36,915 bases of DNA from Chara braunii (taxonomy: Eukaryota; Streptophyta; Charophyceae; Charales; Characeae): assembly GCA_003427395.1 (NCBI GenBank), contig BFEA01000186.1, positions 378,089 to 415,003 of the forward strand, read 5' to 3'. Under the pieces are notes generated by a model. It ran no database searches, was not told where the DNA came from, and saw only the letters and a list, made by a program, of their open reading frames with translations. The position numbers and the translations under genes were made by a program. Positions 1 through 9,035 of this stretch are shown in pieces (within the stretch, counting starts at the first letter, position 1; each line of letters starts with the position of its first letter).

Positions 1-90
<90 letters not shown>
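1..90. repeat. (TC)n/(AC)n microsatellite
   Basis: Six TC units (1-12) pass directly into about 39 AC units ending at 90. The tract lies at the left edge and seems to belong to the downstream part of the minus-strand LTR described next, because related LTRs in this window also carry long dinucleotide runs in the same part. Confidence 0.95.
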
Positions 91-94
<4 letters not shown>

Positions 95-171
95 TCTCAT
101 AGCTTGATAAGAAGAAGTCAGAGTGCTGGAAAGGAAGGGGAAGGTGGTCGACCAGAGGAGGAAGAAGAAGA

Positions 172-192
172 CCTCTCTCTCTCTCTCTCTCT
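172..192. repeat. (CT)n microsatellite
   Basis: About ten CT units inside the minus-strand LTR. On the minus strand they read as AG, matching the AG tract in the LTRs at 3409 and 21541. Confidence 0.9.
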
Positions 193-457
193 CGTAACCT
201 GTTCTGACCTGTGAAAGGTGGCACGGTGATGCAGGTTCGGACGTGCTGAAGACGAAACTGGAGCGATGGCCACGCAGGTAAGTCTCTGGTAAGTCCCCTG
301 ATCTCCATCACCATCTCTCCCTTCCTGCGCTACTCTACTCTATCACCGCCCAACGCTGGAAGACTAGTCCTATCGTCGACTACTACTGAACTGCCGTCGT
401 CCGAAGTATGCCTCCACTCGATCCTCTATTGAATACCGGACTGAGGCTGGATGCAGC

Positions 458-465
458 TATATATA
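458..465 (-). promoter_or_regulatory. TATA box of the left-edge LTR
   Basis: TATATATA sits at the same place in the LTR as the TATTTATA at 3673-3680 of the plus-strand relative. The flanking CAGC/GCTG arms remain, but the outer stem seen in the two better-kept LTRs is broken here. The downstream direction is leftward. Confidence 0.5.
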
Positions 466-868
466 GCGCTGGGTTGGCCTCAGCGACGGAGTCCTGGCGC
501 CCAAACTGAGGCCGGGCCTCGAAAGTTTGGTGCCCAAACTGAGGCTGGGCCTCCAGCACCTACTGAAACAGCGCGGTCTCAAAATCAGGGTCTGGCGCCA
601 AAATTTGCGCCAGGGCCTATAACCGAAACGAGGCCTACAGGGCCTCTAACTGGTACCGGTCCTACTCAGGCCTAAAAATCAGCCTACCGACCCTGTGGAC
701 CCTACTGAGGGTAGAAACGACACAGACCCTACACTCTACTGACCCCTAGCCTACCTGGTCAGGCTCGGCTGGGCCCGTGTGGAACTGAGTATGCCACATC
801 CGCACTCCCGGACGTGTCTAATGAGAGTGACACAGCAGCTCATGTCCTATGAGTGACACTGCCTCTCC

Positions 869-875
869 TTTTATA
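869..875 (-). promoter_or_regulatory. TATAAAA box on the minus strand
   Basis: The minus strand reads CACTATAAAAGGAGAGGC. Its position just downstream of the tandem repeats suggests an LTR promoter. A similar CACTATAAAAGAG occurs on the minus strand near 12790. Confidence 0.4.
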
Positions 876-935
876 GTGGAGAATCTGAATGGTCGGGCCC
901 AAGTGCTGCAGTCCCAAAGAGTCAGGCAAGTGCTA

Positions 936-1184
936 AACAGGCCTGTGCTAAAATTAGCATCAGTCTTGATTTTGGAATACGAATAGCACGGGCCTGCACT
1001 AAAAATAGCACAGGCCTGCGCTAAAATTAGCACGGGCCTGCAATAAAAATAGCGAGGATCGGGACAGGCCCGACCTTGGAATACGAAGGGTCGGTCCCGT
1101 TCTAAAAATAGGCCAGGCCTGACTAGCGCGGGATTGGGACAGGCCCAACCTTGGAATATGAAGGGTCGGTCCCATTCTAAAAAT
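936..1184. repeat. Two nested short tandem repeats (22 bp and 74 bp)
   Basis: A 22-bp unit of the form CACGGGCCTGCACTAAAAAT plus two bases occurs at 936-957, 987-1008, 1009-1030 and 1031-1052. Right after it, a 59-bp block beginning GCGAGGATCGGGACAG (1052-1110) is repeated with small changes at 1126-1184, a period of 74 bp. These look like U3 enhancer-type repeats of the surrounding LTR-like block. Confidence 0.8.
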
Positions 1185-1588
1185 AAACCGGACCCCTCTA
1201 AATTATAAGGGCCTAATCCCATGTTCTCTTGACCGTTTCGAGTCGTGCCTTTTCCCGGCAAGGCCATACTGCCATGTCGGTCCGGTCCCAAACGGTCAAC
1301 CCTACTTTTCTCACTAACCCTAGGACCGTTTTCGGTGCCGTTTGGACCGGGCCCCACAAATTTGGCCCTTGCAGACGCGGTGGTTCAGCCCAAAGGCCGT
1401 GATTCGGCTTCCATGAGACTAGACCGTCGTGTCGTCTTTTCGGTTAACTAGGTCCAAAGGAACTAACCAGCGCGTCGGCGCTTCGTCGACTCTGACGACT
1501 AGCAGCCCTTGGAGCTGATACGACGCAGAGGCTGACCATGAGGAGTCAACTCTTGTTTGACACGAAGCATCGACCTCCGACTACGATA

Positions 1589-3286
1589 CAACGTTGGTGA
1601 CACTTCCTCTGCGGGTGTCGTAGGTTCACTTGGGCGACGGATAACAACCCATTGACCTACTACAAAACGCAGGACACGGTGAGTAGCACAATTGCTCGGT
1701 GGATGTATTTCATCAATCAATTCGACTTCACACCGAAGCACATTTCGGGTATCTCACCCCGAGCCACAGATGCTCTCTCGCGAAGATCGAATCTTTGCAC
1801 ATGGATTCATCACGTGTTAAACTTCGGCGACGACCTACATCAGCATTTTGTGCGCGCATACAAGTTGGATCCGAAATACGCCACTATTTAAGAGCAGCTT
1901 TCTTCGGATCACCCCCTGGCCAGCGGCTGTCGCATTACCGACGACTACTTGCTCCGTCAGTCACGAGGCAACGACTTATTATGCATCCCACGAGACCATC
2001 GACTACAGACTCGCCTTCTCGGAGAGTACCACGACTCGCGACTTGTCGGCCACTTCGGAGTCAACAATACGATCACGAGACTTCGACAATGATTCTGGTG
2101 GCCTGACCTCATTACAAATGTCACCAGGTATTGCGAATCTTGCGAAGTTTGCTGATGAAGCAAACCCCGCAACCACAACCCCTATGGCGAGTTGCGGCCA
2201 TTGCCTATCCCTCGGGAACCCGGCCTCTCCATTGCTATGGATGTCACTGGCCCATTCCCCGTCGATTTCTTCGGGCACGACGACATTCTCACGGTTGTTG
2301 ACCGTTTGAGTAAGTAAGTGTGATTCCTTCCTTGCAAGTATCAAGCCACGGCTCCCGAGCTCCCGCGACTCTTGCACACCGGCTGGATTTGCAGCCACGC
2401 CGTTCCGGAAGATATCATCAGCGACCGCGACACTCGCTTCGTGTCGGCATTTTGGACTTCTCTCATAAAGGAGTCTGGCACCGAGATGAAACCGAGCTCG
2501 GATTGGCATCCACAAACACACGGGCAAACGGAGCGGGCACATCAAACCGCTCAAATGATGCTCCGTACGCTCATCCGTTCGGACCAAAAGGATTGGGTTG
2601 ACTGCCTCCCCGACATTGAGTTTGCCTATGACACTTTGTTGCATCCGGTGATTGGCGTGACTCTATTTGAGGTGCACCACGGTGGATGGAAATGTCAAAT
2701 CTTTGCTGATGTTTTTTTCCTGCAGATCGCCGACATTGATGCCCCTTGCTCTTCCGCCTCCGTTCGGAAGTACCGGGACTTGCTGGCTCGAGCCCGCGCG
2801 AACATGCACAAGGCTCAAGTCTGCATGCAGCAGCAAGCCAATAGGCGTCGCGTGCCATGTCCTATCTGCTTCGGCGACCTTGTTTGGGTCTCCACGAAAG
2901 AGTTTACGCTCGAACAAAACGTTTTGCGCAAGCTACTCCCCAAGTGGTTTGGACCTTGGACCGTCACCTCAGCCGCGGGCGACGAGCCCGATGGCCAATC
3001 ATTTGTGATCAACATCCCGCCGCGTCTACCGGTCCACCCGGTTTTTCACGCTTCTAAGCTGGCTACGTATACACCAGCCAAGAGCAATGACTTCCCGGAC
3101 CAACGATCACAGGACCCTCCGTCTATGGATGGTCATCAGGAGATCGATCGCGTTGTCATGTACGACAAGTACGGCAACAAGCCGATGTAGTACAAGGTTA
3201 CATATAAGTGGTGCAACCGCGACAACACACGGTGGATTTCACGAGCAGACTTGCAAGCATCGACACCGCTGATCTACGCCAACTAG
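1589..3286 (+). pseudogene. pol: Decayed Ty3/gypsy pol: RNase H end, integrase, chromodomain
   Basis: One reading frame can be followed from 1589 to 3286 without any frameshift, but it is broken by stops near 1598, 1889, 2087, 2151-2156, 2317, 3188 and 3284. In order it shows the RNase H C-terminus (NNPLTYYKTQDTVSSTIARW; DALSRR), the H2C2 zinc finger (GHFGVN ... CESCEVC, about 2053-2150), the integrase core (AMDVTGPFP near 2240, SDRDTRF near 2420, HGQTERAHQ near 2520), a GPW motif (KWFGPWTV near 2945), HPVFHASKL, and a chromodomain (about 3137-3283). The product would insert retrotransposon DNA, and chromodomains in this family guide insertion towards particular chromatin. The copy is 5'-truncated: gag, protease, RT and most of RNase H are absent. 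The closest relative here is the element at 31674-36552. Confidence 0.88.
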
Positions 3287-3393
3287 GAGCGACAACAACT
3301 AGCCAAGGAAGCTTCACAACCTGCCCCTCCCACCCGGACTACGGTCCCTCTTCCGATAGGCAGGTTCGCCCTCGCCAATAAGCTCGGTCTTTC

Positions 3394-3408
3394 AAGGAGG
3401 GAGGGGGG
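3394..3408 (+). other. Polypurine tract of the first element
   Basis: AAGGAGGGAGGGGGG stands directly before the TG that opens the 3' LTR at 3409. In LTR retrotransposons this tract primes plus-strand DNA synthesis. Its place just after pol and just before the LTR fixes the LTR's left boundary. Confidence 0.8.
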
Positions 3409-3661
3409 TGGCATTCCGAGTTCCACACGGGCCCTACCTAGCCCGTTCAGGTAGGACTAGGGGTTGGTTAGGGGATATTTAGGTCCATATAGCCCATGTG
3501 TCATTTCGGCCCAGGTTAGGACCCGCGACAGGCCCTGGCGCACGTTTTGGCGCCAGACCTTGGAGGCAGCGCCGTGTCGTTAGGCGCTGGCTGTTGAGGC
3601 CCAGCCTCAGTTTGGGTGCCAGTTTTAGGCACTAGATTTCGACTTGAGGTACACCGGAGGC

Positions 3662-3689
3662 CGGACCAGCACTATTTATAGCTGGTCCG
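3662..3689 (+). promoter_or_regulatory. TATA-like box in the loop of a 9-bp hairpin
   Basis: CGGACCAGC (3662-3670) and GCTGGTCCG (3681-3689) are perfectly complementary and enclose the 10-nt loop ACTATTTATA. The same arrangement occurs at 8012-8037. It is probably the LTR promoter. Confidence 0.6.
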
Positions 3690-3950
3690 CCTCAGCCTCA
3701 GAAGGCATTCGCATAGGCATTAGTAGAGGTCTTCATGGTGGTAGTAGTAGTTGACGATAGTGGTAGGGAGATCGGGCTTCAGCGCGAGCACAGCATAGCT
3801 GCAGTTCACTACATCAGAGGAGAGAGAGAGACAGGGATATGGCAGAGGCCAGGGGACTTACCTGTCGGCTCCATCACTCCAACTTCGTCCTCAGTGCGTC
3901 TGTACCTGCATCAAGACGACATCTTGCGCATGTCAGTACTTGGTACCAGG

Positions 3951-3954
3951 GCGG

Positions 3955-4021
<67 letters not shown>
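3951..4021. repeat. (GC)n(GA)n microsatellite
   Basis: A short GC run passes into about 27 GA units within the LTR. AG tracts at the same relative place occur in the LTRs at 7606 and 21541, so the tract seems to be an ancestral LTR feature that has changed length. Confidence 0.95.
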
Positions 4022-4024
<3 letters not shown>

Positions 4025-4460
4025 TCTTCTCCTTCCTTTTTTCCTACAGTCCATCCCCCCTCTTCCCCCTCTTCCAGTGCACTATTCTCCCTCTAACATC
4101 GGACTACGAGAGAGAGAGAGATTTCCAACATTGGGATTTGGCGACATTCAGATTCAGACTTGACATTGAGGCAGAGACATTGCGGGGGGACTATTTTTGG
4201 ATCAGCATCGACGACATTTTGGGTTGACGACATTCTCCATATCCTCCCCCTTCGTCTCTCCACCCCCCTCCTCATCTGTGTATGAGTGCCTCTCGCCCTT
4301 CGTCTTTGTGCTCGGCCCCAGGCCACTCACATCGTGTGATGATGATGATGATGGTGATGTTCAGTCTGTGTCACGACATTGATTGGGTCTGATTGTTGGT
4401 ATTTCAGTCTTCCGCTGTGCTATCATTGCTCCATCATTGAGAGGTCAGTTCTTTGTTCTG

Positions 4461-4980
4461 GTCTGCGCCATTTGGCATGTGACACCCTCTCTCTAGATTG
4501 TGAAATGCCTGGCATTCCACGCAAGCATATTCTGGGCATTGCCTGATTTGTAAACGCCTGATTAAGAAATGTAAGCATCTTAGCCATAGGTAGCAGTGAC
4601 AGTAACATACACTACTGGTGCGAAGTGTCTCATTTCTCATTCTCCAGTAGGCCTTGTTGATTGACAATTTCTAATTTCTGCAGTAGTATGCTTCTGGGGC
4701 GTGGTGAGTTAATTGACCTGCCTATTATCTACATTTTGTTTGGTTGTGTTAGTATACACACAACTCTACATTCTGTTTGGCTCTGTTCGTATATGCATTG
4801 CAGACCTCCAAACTGGTGAAATGTGTAAGAATTCCCACTTGTTGGCGAGGTTGGTAGCCATGTCTTTGAGCACGATTCTGTCAAGCCGTGTTTGTGGGCA
4901 GAGGGCTTCACAAATGTGATTTTCTGGTTTTGTGTTTGATTCTTTTTCTTTGTAATTGTGCTCTTGACTTGCTGTTGCAG
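4461..4980 (+). other. Non-coding stretch before the first LRR exon
   Basis: No ORF of note. It ends in a pyrimidine-rich run and GTTGCAG, a good splice acceptor for the exon at 4981, so at least its right part is intron. The segment 4642-4758 is repeated exactly at 5203-5319, which looks artificial. Confidence 0.5.
4642..4758 (+). repeat. 117-bp segment repeated exactly 561 bp downstream
   Basis: 4642-4758 and 5203-5319 are identical over 117 bp. The second copy lies between two library-adapter junctions (5165-5202 and 5323-5360), so it is most likely an assembly product and not a genomic duplication. Confidence 0.9.
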
Positions 4981-5124
4981 TTTGTTGACAGGCAATCAAA
5001 TATCAGGGATTATTCCTTTGTCAATCGGGAACTTAAGTGCTCTTTATCGACTTTCGTTAGATGAGAATAGTCTTGACGGCCCTCTTCCAGAGACTCTGGC
5101 GAATCTCCAGTGGTGTGGACATCT
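4981..5124 (+). CDS. LRR-domain exon (two 24-residue repeats)
   Basis: A 144-nt exon lies between an acceptor (TGCTGTTGCAG) and a donor (GTAAGTTTG). It begins with the third base of a Leu codon and ends with the first two bases of another (phase-2 introns on both sides). It encodes two plant-type leucine-rich repeats: LTGNQISGIIPLSIGNLSAL and RLSLDENSLDGPLPETLANL with a short tail, matching LxxNxxxGxIPxxLxxLxxL. This exon architecture is typical of plant LRR receptor kinases and receptor-like proteins, whose extracellular repeats sense ligands. No signal peptide, transmembrane segment or kinase domain is visible, so the exact protein is unknown. The next exon recognised is 6.2 kb away at 11290. 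Confidence 0.8.
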
Positions 5125-5164
5125 GTAAGTTTGCAGCTCCTCTCTCTCTCTCTCTCTCTCTCTC

Positions 5165-5202
5165 CTGTCTCTTATACACATCTAGATGTGTATAAGAGAC
5201 AG
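5165..5202. other. Library adapter junction (Tn5 mosaic ends, back to back)
   Basis: CTGTCTCTTATACACATCT (5165-5183) is followed by its reverse complement AGATGTGTATAAGAGACAG (5184-5202). This is exactly the Tn5/Nextera mosaic-end pair produced at mate-pair circularisation junctions. It is an artefact of the sequencing library, not genome. Confidence 0.97.
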
Positions 5203-5322
5203 CTCCAGTAGGCCTTGTTGATTGACAATTTCTAATTTCTGCAGTAGTATGCTTCTGGGGCGTGGTGAGTTAATTGACCTGCCTATTATCTACATTTTGT
5301 TTGGTTGTGTTAGTATACATGC

Positions 5323-5358
5323 CTGTCTCTTATACACATCTAGATGTGTATAAGAGAC

Positions 5359-5360
<2 letters not shown>
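5323..5360. other. Second library adapter junction
   Basis: The same 38-bp mosaic-end pair as at 5165-5202. The adapter translates as part of an apparent peptide (SYTHLDVYKRQ), a familiar sign of adapter carry-over in predicted proteins. Confidence 0.97.

Positions 5361-5390
<30 letters not shown>
5361..5390. repeat. (GT)15 microsatellite
   Basis: It starts at the base after the second adapter junction. Together with the CT run just before the first junction (5139-5164), it suggests the assembler closed a gap at simple repeats with mate-pair reads. Confidence 0.9.
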
Positions 5391-5392
<2 letters not shown>

Positions 5393-7103
5393 CTTCTGCT
5401 TGTCTGGTATATCTTGCCCTTCCTCCATGCCTTTGGCCATTCACTATAGTTCCTTTACCTCTGCCTTCCCTTCTATATTTCTGGGAGGAAAACAAGTGTC
5501 TTTGGCGTGGGCATCTGAATCATTTTGTTTTGTCATCTGTTTATGTGGCAATTAGAAGCAGCTTTTCCACAGATGGCCGTGTTTCGTGGTGCTTGGATTT
5601 GGTGCACTGACATGTATGTCTTTGTGTGTTCCTCAGTGCGAGGATTCAAACTCATCATCTGTTTTACTAACATTTGCATGTTTGTGAATAGCATTCAACC
5701 ACATGGGGAAAGTCATGTGAGGTGCTTTCCTAGGCTGTTTTTCCAGGTGCCCGGTGTAGGGCTCCACCCTGTTAGACTTTCGAGCCTAAGTCGACCCCTC
5801 CCGCCTTGCCAGAGGATCCCAGTTGGCTCAGCCCCGCCAGGGTACTCACCGAGGGTGTGGGGCGTTTCGTCAGAGGGACACCCCCACCTAGTGCTTTGAG
5901 ATGGGTGGAGATGGGCCATCGAGCGAGTGACCCAAAACATTGGGGGATGTAGCTTAGCCCTCGCATTAGGGTGGGTGATCTCGCTGATCTAGGCAAGGCG
6001 TCAATTCTTGGTGAGTATTATGTTCTCAGGCAATTGTTCCTTCCAATACTCAAACAGTCTAGGGAATTCGTTGAGAGTCCATCTTCTTTTTCCAATGCCG
6101 GCCAAGCGCCTCCTTGGGGTGTTCATCTATTTCCTGTTTGAGGGTCCAACTGGCTTTGTTGAGGCAAGGAACTCACCTCTCAGCTTATGCAGGCCAGCCT
6201 AGGAGCACCGCCTTCTCTTACATCCCCAGGGTGTCCCTCCTTCCCTGCCTCGTGCCCTCATTTTCTATTTGCTTGTCCCGTCGGGAGAAGCCCTCCGTCA
6301 CTCAGGCTCGCTTTGCGGCTTGTCCGCTCTCCGAAGTCAGTATGTCATCCATGAATTATTTTACCGTTCGCGCAAGATGCATGAGACCCTGCCTCATTGA
6401 GCCTTGCTATCCTTTTCACCTATACGCCCCATAGTCTTTCCGGGGCCCCGCCCATGCATTCTCAGGACTCTATCCGTCCCTCATACATCCATGTACACAT
6501 CAATTTTCCTTCTCTAAGTCCCATGACTCAAACAAGTGGGACTGGACTTTAGGCATGAGTGAACGGGGTCATACATAGCAAGAGTTCGTTCACAACCCGT
6601 CACTTGAGTCAATCTCTCTTTAGCTATTCAGCCTCACCGGCCATCAAATCTTTGCACAAGACATCCTTGCTCTATCACTTACCTACATACTTGGCACAAA
6701 TGAGGACAAACACAACCCCATTTGGGGTCAAAACATAGTCCCTCCCGGATGTCTATCATTTCCTTGGTTCAATTCCCAGCCCCATACCTTAAACCATTCT
6801 ATCATTCTTTTCCCGCATATCTTTTCTCTTCTTTATGCAGTCGGGGTGTTGGTCGAGTCAACTGACATCTCTTTTTCTTTCTCAGCAAGCTCTCACAATC
6901 TCTTCCTTTTCCTCTTGGTGGCACAAGGGACCGACACCCCCCCCCTTGCCCTCTTTCTCCACCAAGTGGGATCAAAGTTTTTTCACTCTGTTCCCTGGCA
7001 ATGGGCAAGAGAGTGGAGAAGGGTTAACCGTAAGCCAAGATGGAGAAAGGAGCGGAGGAACAAAAATCCGGAATATCTTAGAGGGTGGAGATAGAGAGGA
7101 AGC

Positions 7104-7104
<1 letters not shown>

Positions 7105-7161
<57 letters not shown>
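7105..7161. repeat. (AG)n microsatellite
   Basis: About 28 AG units in intron sequence, 100 bp before the 53-bp minisatellite. Confidence 0.95.
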
Positions 7162-7164
<3 letters not shown>

Positions 7165-7263
7165 CCCGTTGTCCAATCCAAACGCTTATCTCCTTACCCA
7201 GGGATTTCCTTAGGTTCCCGTAGTCCTACGTCCCTTAGTGAAGTAAGACAAAGTTGCGGACTA

Positions 7264-7597
7264 AGGTGCAGGGCACTTGGCTATGGTGGATGGGTGATGG
7301 AGGTGGAGGAGGAAGAAGGTGCAAGGTGCTTGACTATGTTGGATGGGTGATGGATGTGGATGTGGAGGAAGAAGAAGGTGAAAGGTGCTTGGCAATGGTG
7401 GATAGGTGATGGAGGTGGAGGAAGAAGAAGGTGCAAGGTGCTTGGCTATGGTGGATAGGTTATGGAGGTGGAGGAACAAGGTGCAAGGTGCTTGGCTATG
7501 GTGGATGGGTGATGGAGGTGGAGGAGGAAGAAGGTGCAAGGTGCTTGGCTATGGCGATTGGGTGATGGAGGCAGAGGAGGAGGAAGGTGCAAGGTGC
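7264..7597 (+). repeat. 53-bp minisatellite, six copies plus a partial
   Basis: Units begin with AGGTGCAAGGTGCTTGGCTA at 7264, 7317, 7375, 7428, 7478, 7531 and 7584 and contain GGTGGATGGGTGATGGAGG and a GGAGGAAGAA run. Copies differ by a few bases and short indels. The array stops directly before the LTR start at 7606. Open frames across it on both strands follow from the repeat and are not genes. Confidence 0.93.
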
Positions 7598-8011
7598 CCG
7601 CCTATTGTTACATCCTGAGCCTGCACAGGGGCCCCGTTTTGGGGGCCCGACGGTTGCTGGGGGCTCCCAGATCGCACGACACTCGGACATGCGCCCTGGA
7701 GGCCCACAGCCGACCTGAGGGCCGCAGGATTCGATTTGAGGCAGCATTCATTTATTTGTTTATTTATTTGCTGTCCTATTTTTGTCTGTTCAGGCGTCGT
7801 TTTAGACTTGCAGTTCGTCCACACAGACTTTCAGTCTGTTCGGACAAAGGCCATATTTTGGGCCTTCTTCGTTTACAGTCAGGCCCTTTCGGGCCAGGTT
7901 CGTGTTCGTTCGCTAGCAGACACTCCCTGCTGCATCAGCAGGGAGGGCCTGGACGTCCGGTAGGGACCCAGGCAGGCCATTTCAGGCCAAGGACCAAAGG
8001 CACACCAGTGA

Positions 8012-8037
8012 GGCCCAGCGCTACTTGTAGCTGGGCC
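8012..8037 (+). promoter_or_regulatory. TATA-region hairpin in the LTR at 7606
   Basis: GGCCCAGC (8012-8019) and GCTGGGCC (8030-8037) pair perfectly around a 10-nt loop GCTACTTGTA. Stem and loop lengths match the hairpin at 3662-3689. The TATA core has decayed to TACTTGTA here. Confidence 0.45.
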
Positions 8038-8128
8038 GGGCCAGGGTAAACACACAGTTCGAGTAGCTCACTTATTGGGCGACACGCTGGTGGAGCAGCG
8101 GACACGGCGCTGCACTAGAGGTAGAGGA

Positions 8129-8156
8129 GTAGGTAGGTAGGTAGGTAGGTAGGTAG

Positions 8157-8209
<53 letters not shown>

Positions 8210-8210
8210 N

Positions 8211-8292
<82 letters not shown>
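8129..8292. repeat. (TAGG)n(AG)n microsatellite with one N
   Basis: About seven TAGG/GTAG units pass into about 66 AG units up to 8292. Position 8210 is N, an unresolved base, so the array length is unlikely to be exact. Confidence 0.95.
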
Positions 8293-8295
<3 letters not shown>

Positions 8296-8477
8296 GTGGT
8301 CATACCTGCAGCGGCGGTACTTAACTGGGCGCTATAGCTGGAGTCCACGCCAGCGACCTGCCCCAGAGACGCGCCGGCGGCATCTTCATGTCGGCAGTTA
8401 CCTATAGGTGAGACAGCGAGGAGGGCGGCATCTTCTTCTGCTGTCCTCACCCTCCATCTCCATCTCTCCTTTCCTCT

Positions 8478-8546
8478 TTCTTCTTCTTCTTCTTCTTCTT
8501 CTTCTTCTTCTTCTTCTTCTTCTTCTTCTTCTTCGTCTTCTTCTTC
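8478..8546. repeat. (TTC)n microsatellite
   Basis: About 23 TTC units with one G interruption near 8535, inside the LTR and followed by a short AG run. Confidence 0.95.
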
Positions 8547-9035
8547 TATGAGAGAAGAGAAAGAGAGAGAGAGAGTTTACAGGCAGAGGTTATTTCGGGC
8601 TACTAAGCCCGGGATCTGATTCAACATTTTTTGTGGCGGACATTGATTGGACATTCAGCGGGGAGACTATTTTTGGGCTTCGCTATCGCGATCTTGGTCT
8701 TCTCCGTCCTCTCCATCTTCGTCTCGCCTCTCCCCCATCTCCTCATCCATGGTATCTCCCCATGTGCGTGCTCAAGGAGGGACCTTTCCTCTATGTATGT
8801 GGTCCCTCCTTTCACTCTCACATGTGTGGTGTATGATGGGGTGTCGTGTCAGTATCTGACAGGTCAGGCCATATCTTTGTGTCTTCCATTGCGCTACATT
8901 GTGCTGTTTTAGTATGTATCTGGATGTACATTGCTTGTTGATGCTTTGCTGACGCTGCATTGTCCATTCACGTCCGTTTCATCACTTTGTGGATCCTTGG
9001 CTCCATATACATCGCTCGACTGAGCATGTATCAGT

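Larger units (their letters stand above)
1..796 (-). mobile_element. Ty3/gypsy LTR, minus strand, truncated by the window edge
   Basis: Read on the minus strand from 796, this block opens with TGGCATACTCAGTTCCACAC and then aligns over several hundred bases with the LTR at 3409-4460. Shared landmarks are a TTCCACACGGGCC motif, the CTGGCGC/GGCGCCAG words, the paired CCCAGCCTCAGTTTGGG words, a TATA box, an 'aggggacttacc' block and AG/CT-rich sequence. It is therefore an inverted copy of the same LTR family. Its 3' end lies left of the window. I cannot tell whether it is a solo LTR or belongs to an element off the edge; the purine-rich tract expected before a 3' LTR is poor at 797-815. Confidence 0.7.
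797..1480 (-). mobile_element. Second LTR-like block, minus strand, family unclear
   Basis: No coding sequence fits here. On the minus strand the block has short tandem repeats (936-1184) upstream of a good TATA box (CCACTATAAAAGGAG, core 869-875), the order expected for U3 followed by R. It abuts the LTR at 1-796, so this may be one element inserted in or beside another. The repeated words GGCCTG, GGTCCCG and TAAAAATA give a mixed GC-rich/AT-rich pattern. I did not find the matching second LTR. Confidence 0.3.
3409..4460 (+). mobile_element. 3' LTR of the first Ty3/gypsy element
   Basis: The LTR begins TGGCATTCCGAGTTCC right after the polypurine tract. It aligns in inverted orientation with 1-796, and its second half aligns in direct orientation with 22000-22560 and more weakly with 8580-8900 (shared words GACTACGAGAGAG, GGGACTATTTTTGG and GTCTTCCRCTGYGCTAT). 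It contains a TATA-like box in a hairpin (3662-3689) and a GC/AG microsatellite. The right end is uncertain: the alignment fades after AGAGGTCAG near 4450, and the CA terminus and target duplication were not identified. Confidence 0.65.
7606..9033 (+). mobile_element. Ty3/gypsy-like LTR (solo LTR or 5' LTR)
   Basis: It starts TGTTACATCCTGAG and ends TATCA, followed by GT and TGGTATCAAATC, a fair match to the initiator-tRNA-Met primer site. Internal landmarks are a TATA-region hairpin (8012-8037), a long AG tract, 'catacctgcagcggcgg', GGGGAGACTATTTTTGGGCT (shared with 4180-4200), and the terminal block TACATTGCTTGTTGA...GCATTGTCCATTCA shared with 22611-22655. No gag or pol follows before the LRR exon at 11290, so the element is solo or badly deleted. 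The left boundary is inferred from the TG and the end of the minisatellite. Confidence 0.6.

Noticed and set aside
818-1357. 179-residue minus-strand open frame
   Set aside because: It runs through the 22-bp and 74-bp tandem repeats of an LTR-like block, and its repeated peptide words come from those repeats.
4397-4407. TGGTATTTCAG as a primer-binding site
   Set aside because: Alignment with the LTR at 21541 places it inside the LTR body, well before the expected end.
5274-5610. Short open frames containing SYTHLDVYKRQ or MCIRDR
   Set aside because: They translate library adapter sequence and the GT run, not genome.
7261-7618. Open frames on both strands across the minisatellite
   Set aside because: Low-complexity translations of a 53-bp repeat.
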